From Janthinobacterium sp. SUN073 (GTDB lineage: Bacteria > Pseudomonadota > Gammaproteobacteria > Burkholderiales > Burkholderiaceae_D), in the NCBI RefSeq assembly GCF_030397665.1, contig NZ_JAPUBT010000001.1:1010781-1074780 (forward strand): DNA of 64,000 nt. Direction: 5' to 3'. Both the position numbers and the translations under genes were made by a program. Under the pieces are notes generated by a model, which ran no database searches, was not told where the DNA came from, and worked only from the letters and a program-made list of their open reading frames with translations. Positions 55,887-64,000 of this stretch are shown one piece after another (the stretch's first letter is position 1; the number at the start of each line of letters is the position of its first letter).

Positions 55887-57172
55887 CGCACCTTGAACAA
55901 GGGTTCCAAGGGTTTGCAGCGCAGCAAACCTTCCAACGTCCCATCCTTGACGGCGGCAACCAGCATCGGCACCACTTCTTCATACGCCGCGAACAGCTTC
56001 TCGAGATCGCTGTCGCTATGGCTGTAATTGACGTTATGGGTACCGAAAGTCAGAATTCCGCGCGCCAACATTTCTTGCATGAACAAGGTCTTGATATGCC
56101 ATTGCGTGTACGGAGCAGCATCCTTGATCAGCACGAAACTCCAGCTCGGATGGCCGGCAACGCTCATGATGTGTTGCGCCGCATTCGCCTCGATGATGGC
56201 GTTCAGGCGATCGAGAATTTTCTGGCCCTGCTTCTGGATCGTCGCCACGACAGGTTCGCGCTGCAATTTTTCCATCGTTGCCAACGCCGCTGCCAGCGAC
56301 AGCGTTTCGCCACCGAAGGTGAACGAGAAGAAAATTTCCTCCATCAGCTTCATGACATCGGCGCGGCCGGCCACGGCCGATACCGGATAGCCATTCGCCA
56401 GACCCTTGCCGAACGTCGCGAGGTCGGGCGTGACGCCAAACAGCTCTTGCGCGCCGCCATTGGCGTAGCGGAAACCTGTGATGGTTTCATCAAAGATCAG
56501 CAGCGCACCGTGCTTGTGGGCCAGCTCCTTGACGCCCTCGAGGAAACCTTCCTTTGGTGCGTACACATTCATCGGCTCGAGGATCACGGCCGAGATCTGC
56601 TCGGGGAAGTCGGCAAACAGCTTTTCCAGCGATGCCAGGTCGTTGTACGCAAAGGTATGCGTCAGTTCGCGCGTGGCAACGGGAACGCCGCGGTTGCGCG
56701 CGGTCGAACCGATGTACCAGTCCTGCCAGCCGTGGTAGCCGCACACGGCCACATGTTCGCGGTTGGTGTAGGCGCGCGCCAGGCGGATGGCGCCGGAGGT
56801 GGCATCGGAACCATTCTTGCCAAAACGCACCATCTCGGCGCAAGGCACGATTTCGCAGATTTTTTCCGCGACCTGCATTTCAATCTGGTGCGGCAGGCTG
56901 AAAATGACGCCCTCGTCCAATTGCGCCTTGACCGCATTGGTCACGTCCTCGTCGTTGTAGCCGAGCGTGATCGACGCCAGGCTGCTGATGAAGTCGATGT
57001 ATTCATTGCCATCCACATCCCATACATGGCTACCCTTGCCGCGTTGAATAAAATACGGCGAAACACCCAATGGAAACTGGGTTTTGCTCTTGCTGAAAGT
57101 CTGCGAGCCGAGCGGGATCGTTTTAAGGGCGCGTTCCAATAACTCTTCAGAGCGTTGATAGCGTGTAGACAT
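55883..57172 (-). CDS. Class III (glutamate-1-semialdehyde-like) aminotransferase in the Pse operon
   Basis: 429 residues, a PLP enzyme of the class III group. SHVWDVDGNEYIDFISSLASI, RFGKNGSDATSGAIRLARAY, GYHGWQDWYIGS, ILFDETITGFR-like (LLIFDETITGFRYA) and the PLP-lysine segment ATFGKGLANGYPVSAVAGR are intact. It resembles HemL-type enzymes, but a biosynthetic hemL would not sit in a sugar operon, so it is probably a dedicated sugar-pathway paralogue. The standard pseudaminate pathway needs only PseC as aminotransferase, so this gene is extra. It may modify the sugar or supply a substituent; the reaction is unknown. Confidence 0.85.
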   Translation of the reverse strand: MSTRYQRSEELLERALKTIPLGSQTFSKSKTQFPLGVSPYFIQRGKGSHVWDVDGNEYIDFISSLASITLGYNDEDVTNAVKAQLDEGVIFSLPHQIEMQVAEKICEIVPCAEMVRFGKNGSDATSGAIRLARAYTNREHVAVCGYHGWQDWYIGSTARNRGVPVATRELTHTFAYNDLASLEKLFADFPEQISAVILEPMNVYAPKEGFLEGVKELAHKHGALLIFDETITGFRYANGGAQELFGVTPDLATFGKGLANGYPVSAVAGRADVMKLMEEIFFSFTFGGETLSLAAALATMEKLQREPVVATIQKQGQKILDRLNAIIEANAAQHIMSVAGHPSWSFVLIKDAAPYTQWHIKTLFMQEMLARGILTFGTHNVNYSHSDSDLEKLFAAYEEVVPMLVAAVKDGTLEGLLRCKPLEPLFKVR

Positions 57173-57173
57173 A

Positions 57174-57953
57174 TTAGTTCTCTATGGTGGGGGGGGTAGT
57201 CGGTACGGCATCGGCGTCGAGCGATTTCTGATATCCCTCGTTACGTCCATGCATGGTGTTCCAATTTACTAATTCGGGGCGCTGCTCCAGCAGGGACAGG
57301 ACATCCTGCATTGAAAACCGCGTGTTTTTCCGATACAGCGCGTCATAAATCATGGAGACCAGCTCGAAATCCTTCGGCTCATCCACCGTCCAGCGCAAAT
57401 GCGACAAATCCGTGGTGTGACGGTACACGCCCACCTTATAGCGCCCGGTTTGCTGGTGAATGAACGGCGTGACATGCTCGCGCTGCGACGGCAGACGCGC
57501 TTCGCGCCACGCCTCATCCAGGCAAGAGGCACGGAAAATTTCCACATCGAGGCCATCCGGATAGGTGGCCTCGACGCTATTGCTGACGTAGTCGTAGCCG
57601 CCAGCCAGATAAAACGCGATGACCTCGTCGATCAACGTCGGGTCGGTCAGCGGACAATCGGCCGTCAGTCGTACGATATGCTCGGGCGCAAACGTTTGCG
57701 CCGCCTGGTGAAAACGCTCCAGCACGTCGTTCAGATCACCCCTGAAGCAAGCGATGCCGTTGGCCACGCACAATGCTTCAATCGCATCATCCGACGCTTC
57801 ACGGCTCGTTGCCACCAGCAATTGGTCGATCTGGCGCACGTCGCGCAAACGCTCGATCTGGCGCAGCAGCATCGGCTCGCCCAGCAAAGGCTTGAGCACC
57901 TTGCCTGGCAGCCGCGACGATGAAACACGGGCTTGCAATATTGCCAATATCAT
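57174..57953 (-). CDS. pseF: CMP-pseudaminate synthetase (SpsF-type cytidylyltransferase)
   Basis: 259 residues from the ATG at 57953, which stands two bases after the aldo/keto reductase stop with AAAGGG six bases upstream. The nucleotide-binding N-terminus ILAILQARVSSSRLPGKVLKPL is the cytidylyltransferase signature, followed by VRLTADCPLTDPTLIDEVI, DGLDVEIF and REHVTPFIHQQ. SpsF-type proteins in pseudaminate operons activate the sugar with CTP to CMP-pseudaminate. The C-terminal NEGYQKSL is usual for the subgroup. Confidence 0.9.
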   Translation of the reverse strand: MILAILQARVSSSRLPGKVLKPLLGEPMLLRQIERLRDVRQIDQLLVATSREASDDAIEALCVANGIACFRGDLNDVLERFHQAAQTFAPEHIVRLTADCPLTDPTLIDEVIAFYLAGGYDYVSNSVEATYPDGLDVEIFRASCLDEAWREARLPSQREHVTPFIHQQTGRYKVGVYRHTTDLSHLRWTVDEPKDFELVSMIYDALYRKNTRFSMQDVLSLLEQRPELVNWNTMHGRNEGYQKSLDADAVPTTPPTIEN

Positions 57954-57955
57954 GA

Positions 57956-58852
57956 TTATCCCTTTGTCTGCTGCCACAAGGCCGGATTGACGATCGCTTC
58001 GTCGCAGATCGCAAACGCGTCATAGCCGGCGCGCGCGGCGCCTGCGGTCGTGTGTCCGGCCGCCGCGCATATTTCTTGTAGTTGCACACTGGAATTGACG
58101 CCACATACCACCTGGTCGATCTCCTCCAACCCGGTCACAAAGCCCAGCGCGGCTTGCAGCGGCGTCAAACCTAGTCCTGCAATAAAGCGGTGATAGGCGG
58201 CCAGATGCTCGCGCACACCGTCAAAATGGGCCGGCAATTCATGCGGTGCCATCAGCAGCAAGCCTTGCAGAAAAGCGGAGCGGGCATGTATTTCGACACC
58301 AGCCTGTTTCAATTTGCGCAAATGGCCGCTATGCAACAGACGCTGGTCCAGCACGTTGATCGGCAGCTGAATCAGGTCGATCGGGAAGCGCGCCAGTACG
58401 GCATCAATCTGCTGCCCGGTATACACGGACACGCCAATCTTGCTGACCAGGCCCCGCTGCTTCAACAGCGCCATGCGGGCCATCAGCACTTCGCCCCCGG
58501 GCAACAACAAATCGTCGACGCGGTGGATCAGCAAGCCATACACGCTGGGGCGCTGCAGCTTCCGCAGCGAGGCGTGCAGGCTGTCTTCCAGTTGCTGCGC
58601 CTCCACCTCACCCACTGCCGAAGCGGCAAACTGCGGCGTCTTGGTCACGATCTTGAAAGGCGCGGCAGGCGCCATCGCGCGGCCTAGCACCGCCTCGCTG
58701 TCGCCATACAGTGCCGCCGTATCGATCAATGTCAATTGCAGCTGGGCCGCAGCGGCGAGAATCGCCGCCACTTCCGCTTCGCTTACCTTGCCTGCCGTAT
58801 TGGCGATACCGTAATCGAGCCCGAACTGAACTGCGCCCAAGCCTATTTTCAT
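57956..58852 (-). CDS. Aldo/keto reductase in the Pse operon
   Basis: 298 residues with the AKR tetrad in place: Asp and Tyr in LIDTAALYGDSE, Lys in FKIVTKTPQF and His in YGLLIHRVDD. The C-terminal cofactor segment (VVCGVNSSVQLQEI) is present. It overlaps the pseC stop by four bases (ATGA), so it is built into the operon. The six-step pseudaminate route has no AKR step, so it probably works with the class III aminotransferase on a modified sugar or substituent precursor. NADPH dependence is expected for the family but not proven here. Confidence 0.87.
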   Translation of the reverse strand: MKIGLGAVQFGLDYGIANTAGKVSEAEVAAILAAAAQLQLTLIDTAALYGDSEAVLGRAMAPAAPFKIVTKTPQFAASAVGEVEAQQLEDSLHASLRKLQRPSVYGLLIHRVDDLLLPGGEVLMARMALLKQRGLVSKIGVSVYTGQQIDAVLARFPIDLIQLPINVLDQRLLHSGHLRKLKQAGVEIHARSAFLQGLLLMAPHELPAHFDGVREHLAAYHRFIAGLGLTPLQAALGFVTGLEEIDQVVCGVNSSVQLQEICAAAGHTTAGAARAGYDAFAICDEAIVNPALWQQTKG

Positions 58853-60012
58853 TTCAGCGCTTTCCGCAAGGCCTCGATAACGCGGTCTTGCTGCTCTTCC
58901 GTGAAGGTGGCATACATGGGCAGGCTGATGGCTTGCGAATAATAATGTTCCGCTTCCGGGAAATCGCCAGGCTTGAAGCCTTTTGCCTCATAGTAAGGCT
59001 GGATATGCACGGGAATATAGTGCAGATTGACGCCGATCGATTGTGCGCGCAGGGCGTCGAAGACGTCGCGGTGCGTCTGCGTCAAGCGCTCGGTCTGCAG
59101 GCGGATCACATACAGGTGCAAGCCCGAATAGCCGTCAGGATGCTGCCAGGGCGTGATGACAGGAAAATCTGCCAGCAAGGCATCATAGCGGCGCGCCATG
59201 ACATGGCGATGCGCCACGAAGTCATCGAGCCGCGCCATCTGGCTCAGGCCAAGCGCCGCCTGCATGTCGGTCATGCGATAGTTAAAGCCGAGCGTGACCT
59301 GCTGGTAATACCAGGCGCCATCAGGCGCATGTGTCATCAGCTCAGGGTCGCGCGTAATGCCATGGCTGCGCAGTTGCTGCAGGCTGGTCGCCAACTGTGC
59401 ATCTTGCGTGGTAGCCATGCCGCCTTCGGCACTGGTAATAATCTTCACAGGGTGAAAGCTGAAGACGGTAATGTCGCTGTAGCGGCAATTGCCTATGGGT
59501 TCGCCACGATACTTGCCGCCGATGGCATGCGACGCATCTTCGATAATCTTGAAGCCATATTCCTGCCCCAATGCATGGATGGCGAGCATATCGCAAGGCT
59601 GCCCCGTCAAATGCACGGGGATGACCACCTTCGGCAGACGCCCTGCCAGCTTCGCCTGCGCCAGCTTGCGCGCCAACGCCTCCACGCTCAGATTATAGGT
59701 GCGCGCATCGATATCGACAAAGTCGACATCGGCGCCACAATACAAGGCGCAATTGGCACTGGCAACGAAGGTATTGGGACTGGTCCAGACCAGATCCCCG
59801 GGGCCGACGCCCAGTGCCAGGCATGCGATATGCAAGGCACTCGTCGCGCTATTGACCGCTATCGCGTGGGCTACACCGCAATATGCAGCCAGCGCTTGCT
59901 CAAACGCCGGCACCGCCGGCCCCTGCGTCAGAAAGTCGGAGCGCAAGACATCGACGACAGCCTGAATATCGGCCTCGGAAATATCCTGTCGGCCATAAGG
60001 AATCATCGTCAT
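58849..60012 (-). CDS. pseC: UDP-4-keto-6-deoxy-AltNAc aminotransferase
   Basis: 387 residues, DegT/DnrJ/EryC1 family. IPYGRQDISEADIQAVVDVL, FEQALAAYCGVAHAIAVNSA, the PLP-lysine segment TVFSFHPVKIITSAEGG, and the C-terminal HYIPVHIQPYY match PseC closely. It transfers an amino group from glutamate to C4 of the PseB product. It starts four bases after pseB stops; a second ATG six bases in (60006) is an alternative. It is transcribed from the pseB side. Confidence 0.95.
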   Translation of the reverse strand: MTMIPYGRQDISEADIQAVVDVLRSDFLTQGPAVPAFEQALAAYCGVAHAIAVNSATSALHIACLALGVGPGDLVWTSPNTFVASANCALYCGADVDFVDIDARTYNLSVEALARKLAQAKLAGRLPKVVIPVHLTGQPCDMLAIHALGQEYGFKIIEDASHAIGGKYRGEPIGNCRYSDITVFSFHPVKIITSAEGGMATTQDAQLATSLQQLRSHGITRDPELMTHAPDGAWYYQQVTLGFNYRMTDMQAALGLSQMARLDDFVAHRHVMARRYDALLADFPVITPWQHPDGYSGLHLYVIRLQTERLTQTHRDVFDALRAQSIGVNLHYIPVHIQPYYEAKGFKPGDFPEAEHYYSQAISLPMYATFTEEQQDRVIEALRKALK

Positions 60013-60015
60013 GTT

Positions 60016-61026
60016 TTACGCGGTATGAGTAGGGTCAACGTGAGCCTGGATCAACTCGCGCAATTGTTCTTTGCTCAGGAAATCGGTATTGCTGCCGCTG
60101 TCATAACAGAAACCCGGCGGCACCAATGTGGCGCCCATCTTGTCGCAATACTCTTGCGTCGAATATTTGGCGCTCATCGGCAGGATGGCGTAATACTTGC
60201 CCATGTCAACGGTATTGAAACTATCGCTGGAAGTGATCATTTCCTCATGAATCTTTTCGCCTGGACGCACGCCGACCACCGGGAAGCTGCATTCGGGACC
60301 AATGGCTTCAGCCACATCGGTGATACGGTAGGAAGGAATCTTCGGCACCAGCACTTCGCCGCCCCAGGCGTTCTCGAGCGACCACAGGACCATGTCCACG
60401 CCCTCTTGCAGACTGATATTGAAGCGAGTCATCGCGGTATCGGTGATCGGCAGGACACCCGTCGCGCGACGCTCGAGGAAGAACGGAATCACCGACCCGC
60501 GGCTGCCCATCACATTACCGTAACGAACAACGCTGAAACGCAGATCGCGATGGCCAACGATATTATTTGCAGCAACGAACAGCTTATCCGAGCACAGCTT
60601 GGTAGCGCCGTACAGATTGATCGGCGCGGCAGCCTTGTCGGTAGACAACGCAACGACACGCTGCACTTTGGTATCCAGGCAAGCCTCGATCAGGTTTTGC
60701 GCACCCAATACGTTGGTTTTGATGCATTCGAACGGGTTATACTCCGCAGCTGGCACTTGTTTCAGCGCAGCAGCGTGAATCACGATATCAATACCTTCCA
60801 GCGCGCGGCGCAGACGGGCTTCGTCGCGGATATCTCCGATGAAATAACGAATACCGGCATATTTTTCGTCCGAAAACTCATGCGCCATTTCAAACTGTTT
60901 CAGTTCATCGCGCGAAAATACCACGAGGCGCTTGATGGTCGGATAACGCTCCAGCACAGTTTTGACAAAGGCCTTGCCGAACGAACCCGTTCCGCCGGTA
61001 ATAAGAATAGACTTATCTGATAACAT
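60016..61026 (-). CDS. pseB: UDP-GlcNAc 4,6-dehydratase (5-inverting)
   Basis: 336 residues, an SDR with SILITGGTGSFGKAFVKTVL at the N-terminus, FSRDELKQFEM, the catalytic region ALSTDKAAAPINLYGATKL (Ser-Tyr-Lys type), RYGNVMGSRGSVIPFF and the C-terminal KIHEEMI. It converts UDP-GlcNAc to UDP-2-acetamido-2,6-dideoxy-beta-L-arabino-4-hexulose, the first step of pseudaminate synthesis. It is the first gene of the locus. The bases just upstream are AT-rich, and the promoter is presumably within 61027-62251 on the minus strand. Confidence 0.96.
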   Translation of the reverse strand: MLSDKSILITGGTGSFGKAFVKTVLERYPTIKRLVVFSRDELKQFEMAHEFSDEKYAGIRYFIGDIRDEARLRRALEGIDIVIHAAALKQVPAAEYNPFECIKTNVLGAQNLIEACLDTKVQRVVALSTDKAAAPINLYGATKLCSDKLFVAANNIVGHRDLRFSVVRYGNVMGSRGSVIPFFLERRATGVLPITDTAMTRFNISLQEGVDMVLWSLENAWGGEVLVPKIPSYRITDVAEAIGPECSFPVVGVRPGEKIHEEMITSSDSFNTVDMGKYYAILPMSAKYSTQEYCDKMGATLVPPGFCYDSGSNTDFLSKEQLRELIQAHVDPTHTA

Positions 61027-62251
61027 TTTTATATTATTAATTAAATGAGAATAACGAATTAAATAACCGCAACATGCTCAGCAGATGCCGATATCGTTAA
61101 CAAATCGGCACCATATCCGTCAGGGCGACTCGATAGCACATTGCACCAACCAAGGGAAGGAGAGGGTAGATATCGCCCGAGACTCAGCCGAACATACATT
61201 TACCCTAGCCTGGTCAGAGCAACAAATTGACGTGCTTCAAAACGGGAACCGTAACAAGCTCAAAGTAATCCAGAGCCCGAGCAACACAGTCAGCCACTTT
61301 GCACTTTGACAACCGACTAATCTATGAATCATCCCATATTAAAGATGACATGAATTCAAGGAGATCAGAATGCGCTGAATGATGTAGACGCAAGATATTT
61401 CTAATTGCTTTTTAAAAATACAGTCGCACCATTTTAACATTATTGTCTTGCTAAAAATACGAAATTCTCGCCCAAAAAAACCACATCCCGCCATGCAGCC
61501 ACAGTTCCATTTCTTCGCAAAAACGACAAACAGAAAGCAAATTGCCTGCATAAATATGCAGCGCCACATGCGGAAAATATTTTCAATTAAGCAAGCAATG
61601 ACTCAATGACTGATGACGCAATCAACGGCCTGCCTGGCGCTTCCTCCCACATGGCAAGAGCGCTCCCGCAGCAACAAGCTAGGCCCTTCCGGCAACTCCG
61701 CCCAGCAACAAACACCGTTCCGACATTTCCAGATGCGACCTTCCAAGCCTGCATGATATATGTACCGCCGCCTATTTTCTAACCATCTTGTGCGGTTTTA
61801 CACCTTGTCACAATTACGCACCAACGTAGCCAGTGCCGCCGCTTATAATATTTGACCTGCATGCCAGATTCTGCCGCACATGCTTTAAACGCACATGCTT
61901 TAAAGCAAGTCCATACTTAACAACGCCAGCCTCCCGCGAGCATGACAGCGAGCCGTGGCGCCAATGCGCCCATATCGATCAAAGAGCACAACCACGCCGT
62001 CAAATCCTTGGCGACAGCCTACGGGCTCCGCGCGAAAAATTATACATTCAATAAGTTTCGGCAAACAGCGCCAGACAGTCACGCCACATGCGGCAGCCAC
62101 GCCGCGACCATTCCCGAGCGGCATCCAGCCATCACTGCGCACACACGGCTATTGGAGAGGCGCGCCCTAACGCAACAACATGCCGAAAAAAAAGCGCTGG
62201 AGATAATGCTCCAGCGCCTATGCCACCCAGTATACATACCGATAAAAATTA
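61027..62251. other. AT-rich gap without a supportable gene
   Basis: About 1.2 kb between pseB and the helicase gene. The first 600 bases are clearly more AT-rich than the rest of the window. Frames of 60-85 codons exist on both strands, but they have Cys/Phe-rich or fragmentary sequence, no good Shine-Dalgarno and no recognised domain. The minus-strand promoter and leader of the polysaccharide operon should lie here. I looked for a JUMPstart/ops element (GGCGGTAGCGT-like) and did not find one. The helicase terminator at 62186-62217 is the only structured signal I can support. Confidence 0.6.
62186..62217 (-). terminator. Terminator of the DEAD-box helicase gene
   Basis: GCGCTGGAG (62194-62202) pairs with CTCCAGCGC (62209-62217) around a six-base loop. 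On the minus strand the stem is followed by eight T residues (bases 62186-62193), a canonical intrinsic terminator 35 bases beyond the helicase stop. Confidence 0.92.
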
Positions 62252-63805
62252 CTACTTCAACAACCCACCCAGCAACGCTGCCACCTTCTGCTTCGGCTTG
62301 GCCGCGGCAGGCGCCATGCTGGCGGCAGCGGGAGCCGCTGCCTTGGCTGGCTCATACGGCTTCAGGAACCAGGGATCGGCCTTTTCGCGGCGGGCGCCGG
62401 GACCAAAGGCGGGACGCGCACCGCGCTCGGCGGAGCGGCTGTCGCGGCTGCTGTCGCCAGCATGGCGGCTCTCGGGAGCACGCGCGGGACGCGCCTCGCT
62501 ACCTTCGGTCCGGCGCGGCGGACGGCGCTCGCTGTCGCTGCTGCGGGCAGGAGCTGGATTGAAGCCCGTCAATTCGCCGCGCTTGATGCTTTGCTTGATG
62601 AGTTTTTCGATGTCCGTCAGCAGGCGCTCGTCTTTATCCGAATAGATCGAAATGGCGTCGCCCGAGGCGCCGGCGCGGCCCGTACGGCCGATGCGGTGCA
62701 CATAATCTTCCGCGTTGTACGGCAAGTCGAAATTGATGACGCAAGGCAAGTCGGATATATCCAGGCCACGCGCCGCCACGTCGGTCGCCACCAGCACGTC
62801 GATCTCGCCCTTCTTGAACGCTTCCAGCGCCGCCATGCGCTCTTGCTGGCTCTTGTCGCCATGAATCGCCGTGGCGCTCATGCCTTCCTGCTCCAGCACG
62901 CGGGCCAGGCGCGAGGCGCCGATCTTGGTGTTCGAGAATACGATGACCTGCTTCAGGTCGCGCTGGCGCAGCAGATGGGCTACCAGGGCATGCTTCTGGT
63001 CTTCCGTTACCTTGTAGACCACTTGCGTGACCTTGTCGGCCGTCTGGTTGCTGCGCGCCACTTCGATCGTCAGCGGATCGTTGAGGAAGGTCGCGGCCAG
63101 CTTCTTGATTTCTGGCGAGAACGTAGCCGAGAACATCAGGTTCTGGCGCTGCTTCGGCAGCAAGTTGATGATGCGCTGCAAGTCCGGCAAGAAGCCCATG
63201 TCCAGCATGCGGTCGGCTTCATCCATGACCAGCATCTGCACCTGGCTCAGGCTGATGTTCTTTTGCTCGATATGGTCGAGCAAGCGGCCCGGCGTGGCGA
63301 TGACAATTTCCACGCCGCCGCGCAAGATGACCGTTTGCGGTTTCATGTCCATGCCGCCGAAAACGACCGTCGAACGCAGCGGCGTGTGCTTGGCGTAGGC
63401 CTTGACGTTTTCCGCCACCTGCACCGCTAGTTCGCGGGTCGGCGTCAGGATCAGCGCGCGCACCGGGTGGCGCGCCGGCGACATGCTGCTGCTGGCATGC
63501 GCCATCAGCAACTGGATGATCGGCAAGGAAAAACCGGCCGTCTTGCCGGTGCCCGTTTGCGCGGCGCCCATCACATCGCGCCCTTGCAGCACTACGGGAA
63601 TGGCTTGCTCCTGGATCGGTGTCGGACGGGTGTATCCCTGATCGGTCAGTGCGCGCTGGATTTCAGGCGCGAGGCCAAAATCGGCAAAAGTCAGGGTGGG
63701 GGCAGCGGATGCTGCAGGTGCAGGTGCAGGTGCAGGTGCAGCGGCGGGCGCCGCTTCAGGGGCAATCGCCGGGCTGGGCGTAGGAGTCGATTCGGTTTCA
63801 GACAT
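62252..63805 (-). CDS. rhlE: DEAD-box RNA helicase (RhlE-type)
   Basis: About 517 residues from the ATG at 63805; an ATG at 63841 is an alternative. All helicase motifs are present: the Q motif (FGLAPEIQRALTDQGYTRPTPIQ), AAQTGTGKTAGF, PTRELAVQV, TPGRLLDHI, DEAD in VMDEADRMLDMGF, SAT in MFSATFS, and HRIGRTGRAG. The N-terminal 35 residues are Ala/Pro-rich, and the C-terminal tail of about 110 residues is Arg/Ser/Ala-rich, probably RNA-binding. RhlE-type helicases act in ribosome assembly and RNA turnover, often at low temperature. No cold-shock leader was identified upstream. Confidence 0.94.
   Translation of the reverse strand: MSETESTPTPSPAIAPEAAPAAAPAPAPAPAASAAPTLTFADFGLAPEIQRALTDQGYTRPTPIQEQAIPVVLQGRDVMGAAQTGTGKTAGFSLPIIQLLMAHASSSMSPARHPVRALILTPTRELAVQVAENVKAYAKHTPLRSTVVFGGMDMKPQTVILRGGVEIVIATPGRLLDHIEQKNISLSQVQMLVMDEADRMLDMGFLPDLQRIINLLPKQRQNLMFSATFSPEIKKLAATFLNDPLTIEVARSNQTADKVTQVVYKVTEDQKHALVAHLLRQRDLKQVIVFSNTKIGASRLARVLEQEGMSATAIHGDKSQQERMAALEAFKKGEIDVLVATDVAARGLDISDLPCVINFDLPYNAEDYVHRIGRTGRAGASGDAISIYSDKDERLLTDIEKLIKQSIKRGELTGFNPAPARSSDSERRPPRRTEGSEARPARAPESRHAGDSSRDSRSAERGARPAFGPGARREKADPWFLKPYEPAKAAAPAAASMAPAAAKPKQKVAALLGGLLK
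63714..63741. repeat. Hexanucleotide repeat in the helicase gene
   Basis: Four perfect GCAGGT units plus a partial one encode the alternating Ala-Pro stretch near the N-terminus of the helicase. Slippage would change the length of the Ala-Pro linker without shifting the frame. Confidence 0.8.
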
Positions 63806-64000
63806 AAATTTTCTGGTGTGCCTCCGCACTGCGGAAGCCATGCTTTCTCAATAAACAACATTTCGGGGCACAGGCAGCTCCGTCTTGCAAGCCATGGATC
63901 ATCGTTCTTGCGGCACCTCCGTGCTCCGGGACATGCTGTATGGCGTATGCGGGAGCGTCGAAGAGATGTGCTGCGATGGCGGCGGAGATCGCGCCGGCGG

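Noticed and set aside
61339-61569. 76-codon minus-strand frame in the AT-rich gap
   Set aside because: Cys/Phe-rich, no Shine-Dalgarno, no domain; expected by chance in AT-rich DNA.
61027-62251. JUMPstart/ops (RfaH recruitment) element before the polysaccharide operon
   Set aside because: No GGCGGTAGCGT-like sequence was found on the minus strand by eye.
61942-62562. 206-codon plus-strand frame running into the helicase gene
   Set aside because: It crosses the helicase terminator and continues antisense to its coding region; composition is shadow-like.
63842-64000. Possible partial gene at the right edge
   Set aside because: No frame in these bases shows a convincing start, ribosome site or protein-like sequence; it is treated as the upstream region of the helicase gene.

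Overview
The window reads as a chromosomal segment of a GC-rich betaproteobacterium. Gene content and protein style (hemF-nadD-rsfS-rlmH-maf-rng block, dnaE, trhO, pepN-fbp, a methyl-accepting chemotaxis protein, a large surface-polysaccharide locus) suggest Burkholderiales, most likely an Oxalobacteraceae such as Janthinobacterium. That placement is from recognition only. No CRISPR array, rRNA, integrase or IS transposase was seen; there is one tRNA.

Layout. 1-5.7 kb: a Crp/Fnr-type regulator cut by one base at the window edge, a GGDEF/EAL c-di-GMP protein, and a chemoreceptor preceded by a small translationally coupled gene that ends in 23 consecutive CAA codons. 5.8-13.1 kb: tRNA-Thr(CGT), the pepN-fbp pair, a DUF4136-type lipoprotein, and an EamA transporter-mgsA-qor-39 aa membrane peptide operon. 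13.1-17.9 kb: a Tat-exported PhoD phosphatase, yebC, purD. 17.9-21.5 kb: four consecutive same-strand genes of unknown function that are related to one another by shared domains; this is the best candidate for an undescribed system. 21.6-27.2 kb: hemF-nadD-rsfS-rlmH-maf-rng-araC, tightly packed. 27.3-36.0 kb: a LysE exporter, an unknown gene, a LacI-type repressor divergent from a short malic enzyme with two matching operators, a Wzy_C-type ligase, a two-component system divergent from a MipA/OmpV protein, a MITE-like inverted-repeat element and a small conserved protein. 36-40.7 kb: dnaE divergent from trhO.

40.8-61.0 kb is one long minus-strand polysaccharide locus. Read in its own direction it is pseB, pseC, an aldo/keto reductase, pseF, a class III aminotransferase, a PseG-acetyltransferase fusion, pseI, ugd, a UDP-glucuronate decarboxylase, wzx, wzy, a large GT-B-like protein, a GT2 glycosyltransferase, an SDR reductase, an initiating sugar-phosphate transferase, a WbpM-type dehydratase and wzz. 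Together they should supply CMP-pseudaminic acid (or a derivative), UDP-xylose and a UDP-6-deoxy-HexNAc, then assemble, flip and polymerise the repeat unit by the Wzx/Wzy route. About 1.2 kb of AT-rich DNA without a supportable gene separates this locus from a RhlE-type DEAD-box helicase at 62.3-63.8 kb.

Start sites were moved inward from the longest open frame wherever a family-consistent N-terminus, a Shine-Dalgarno sequence or an upstream gene boundary argued for it. Functions are assigned by motif recognition without any database search.
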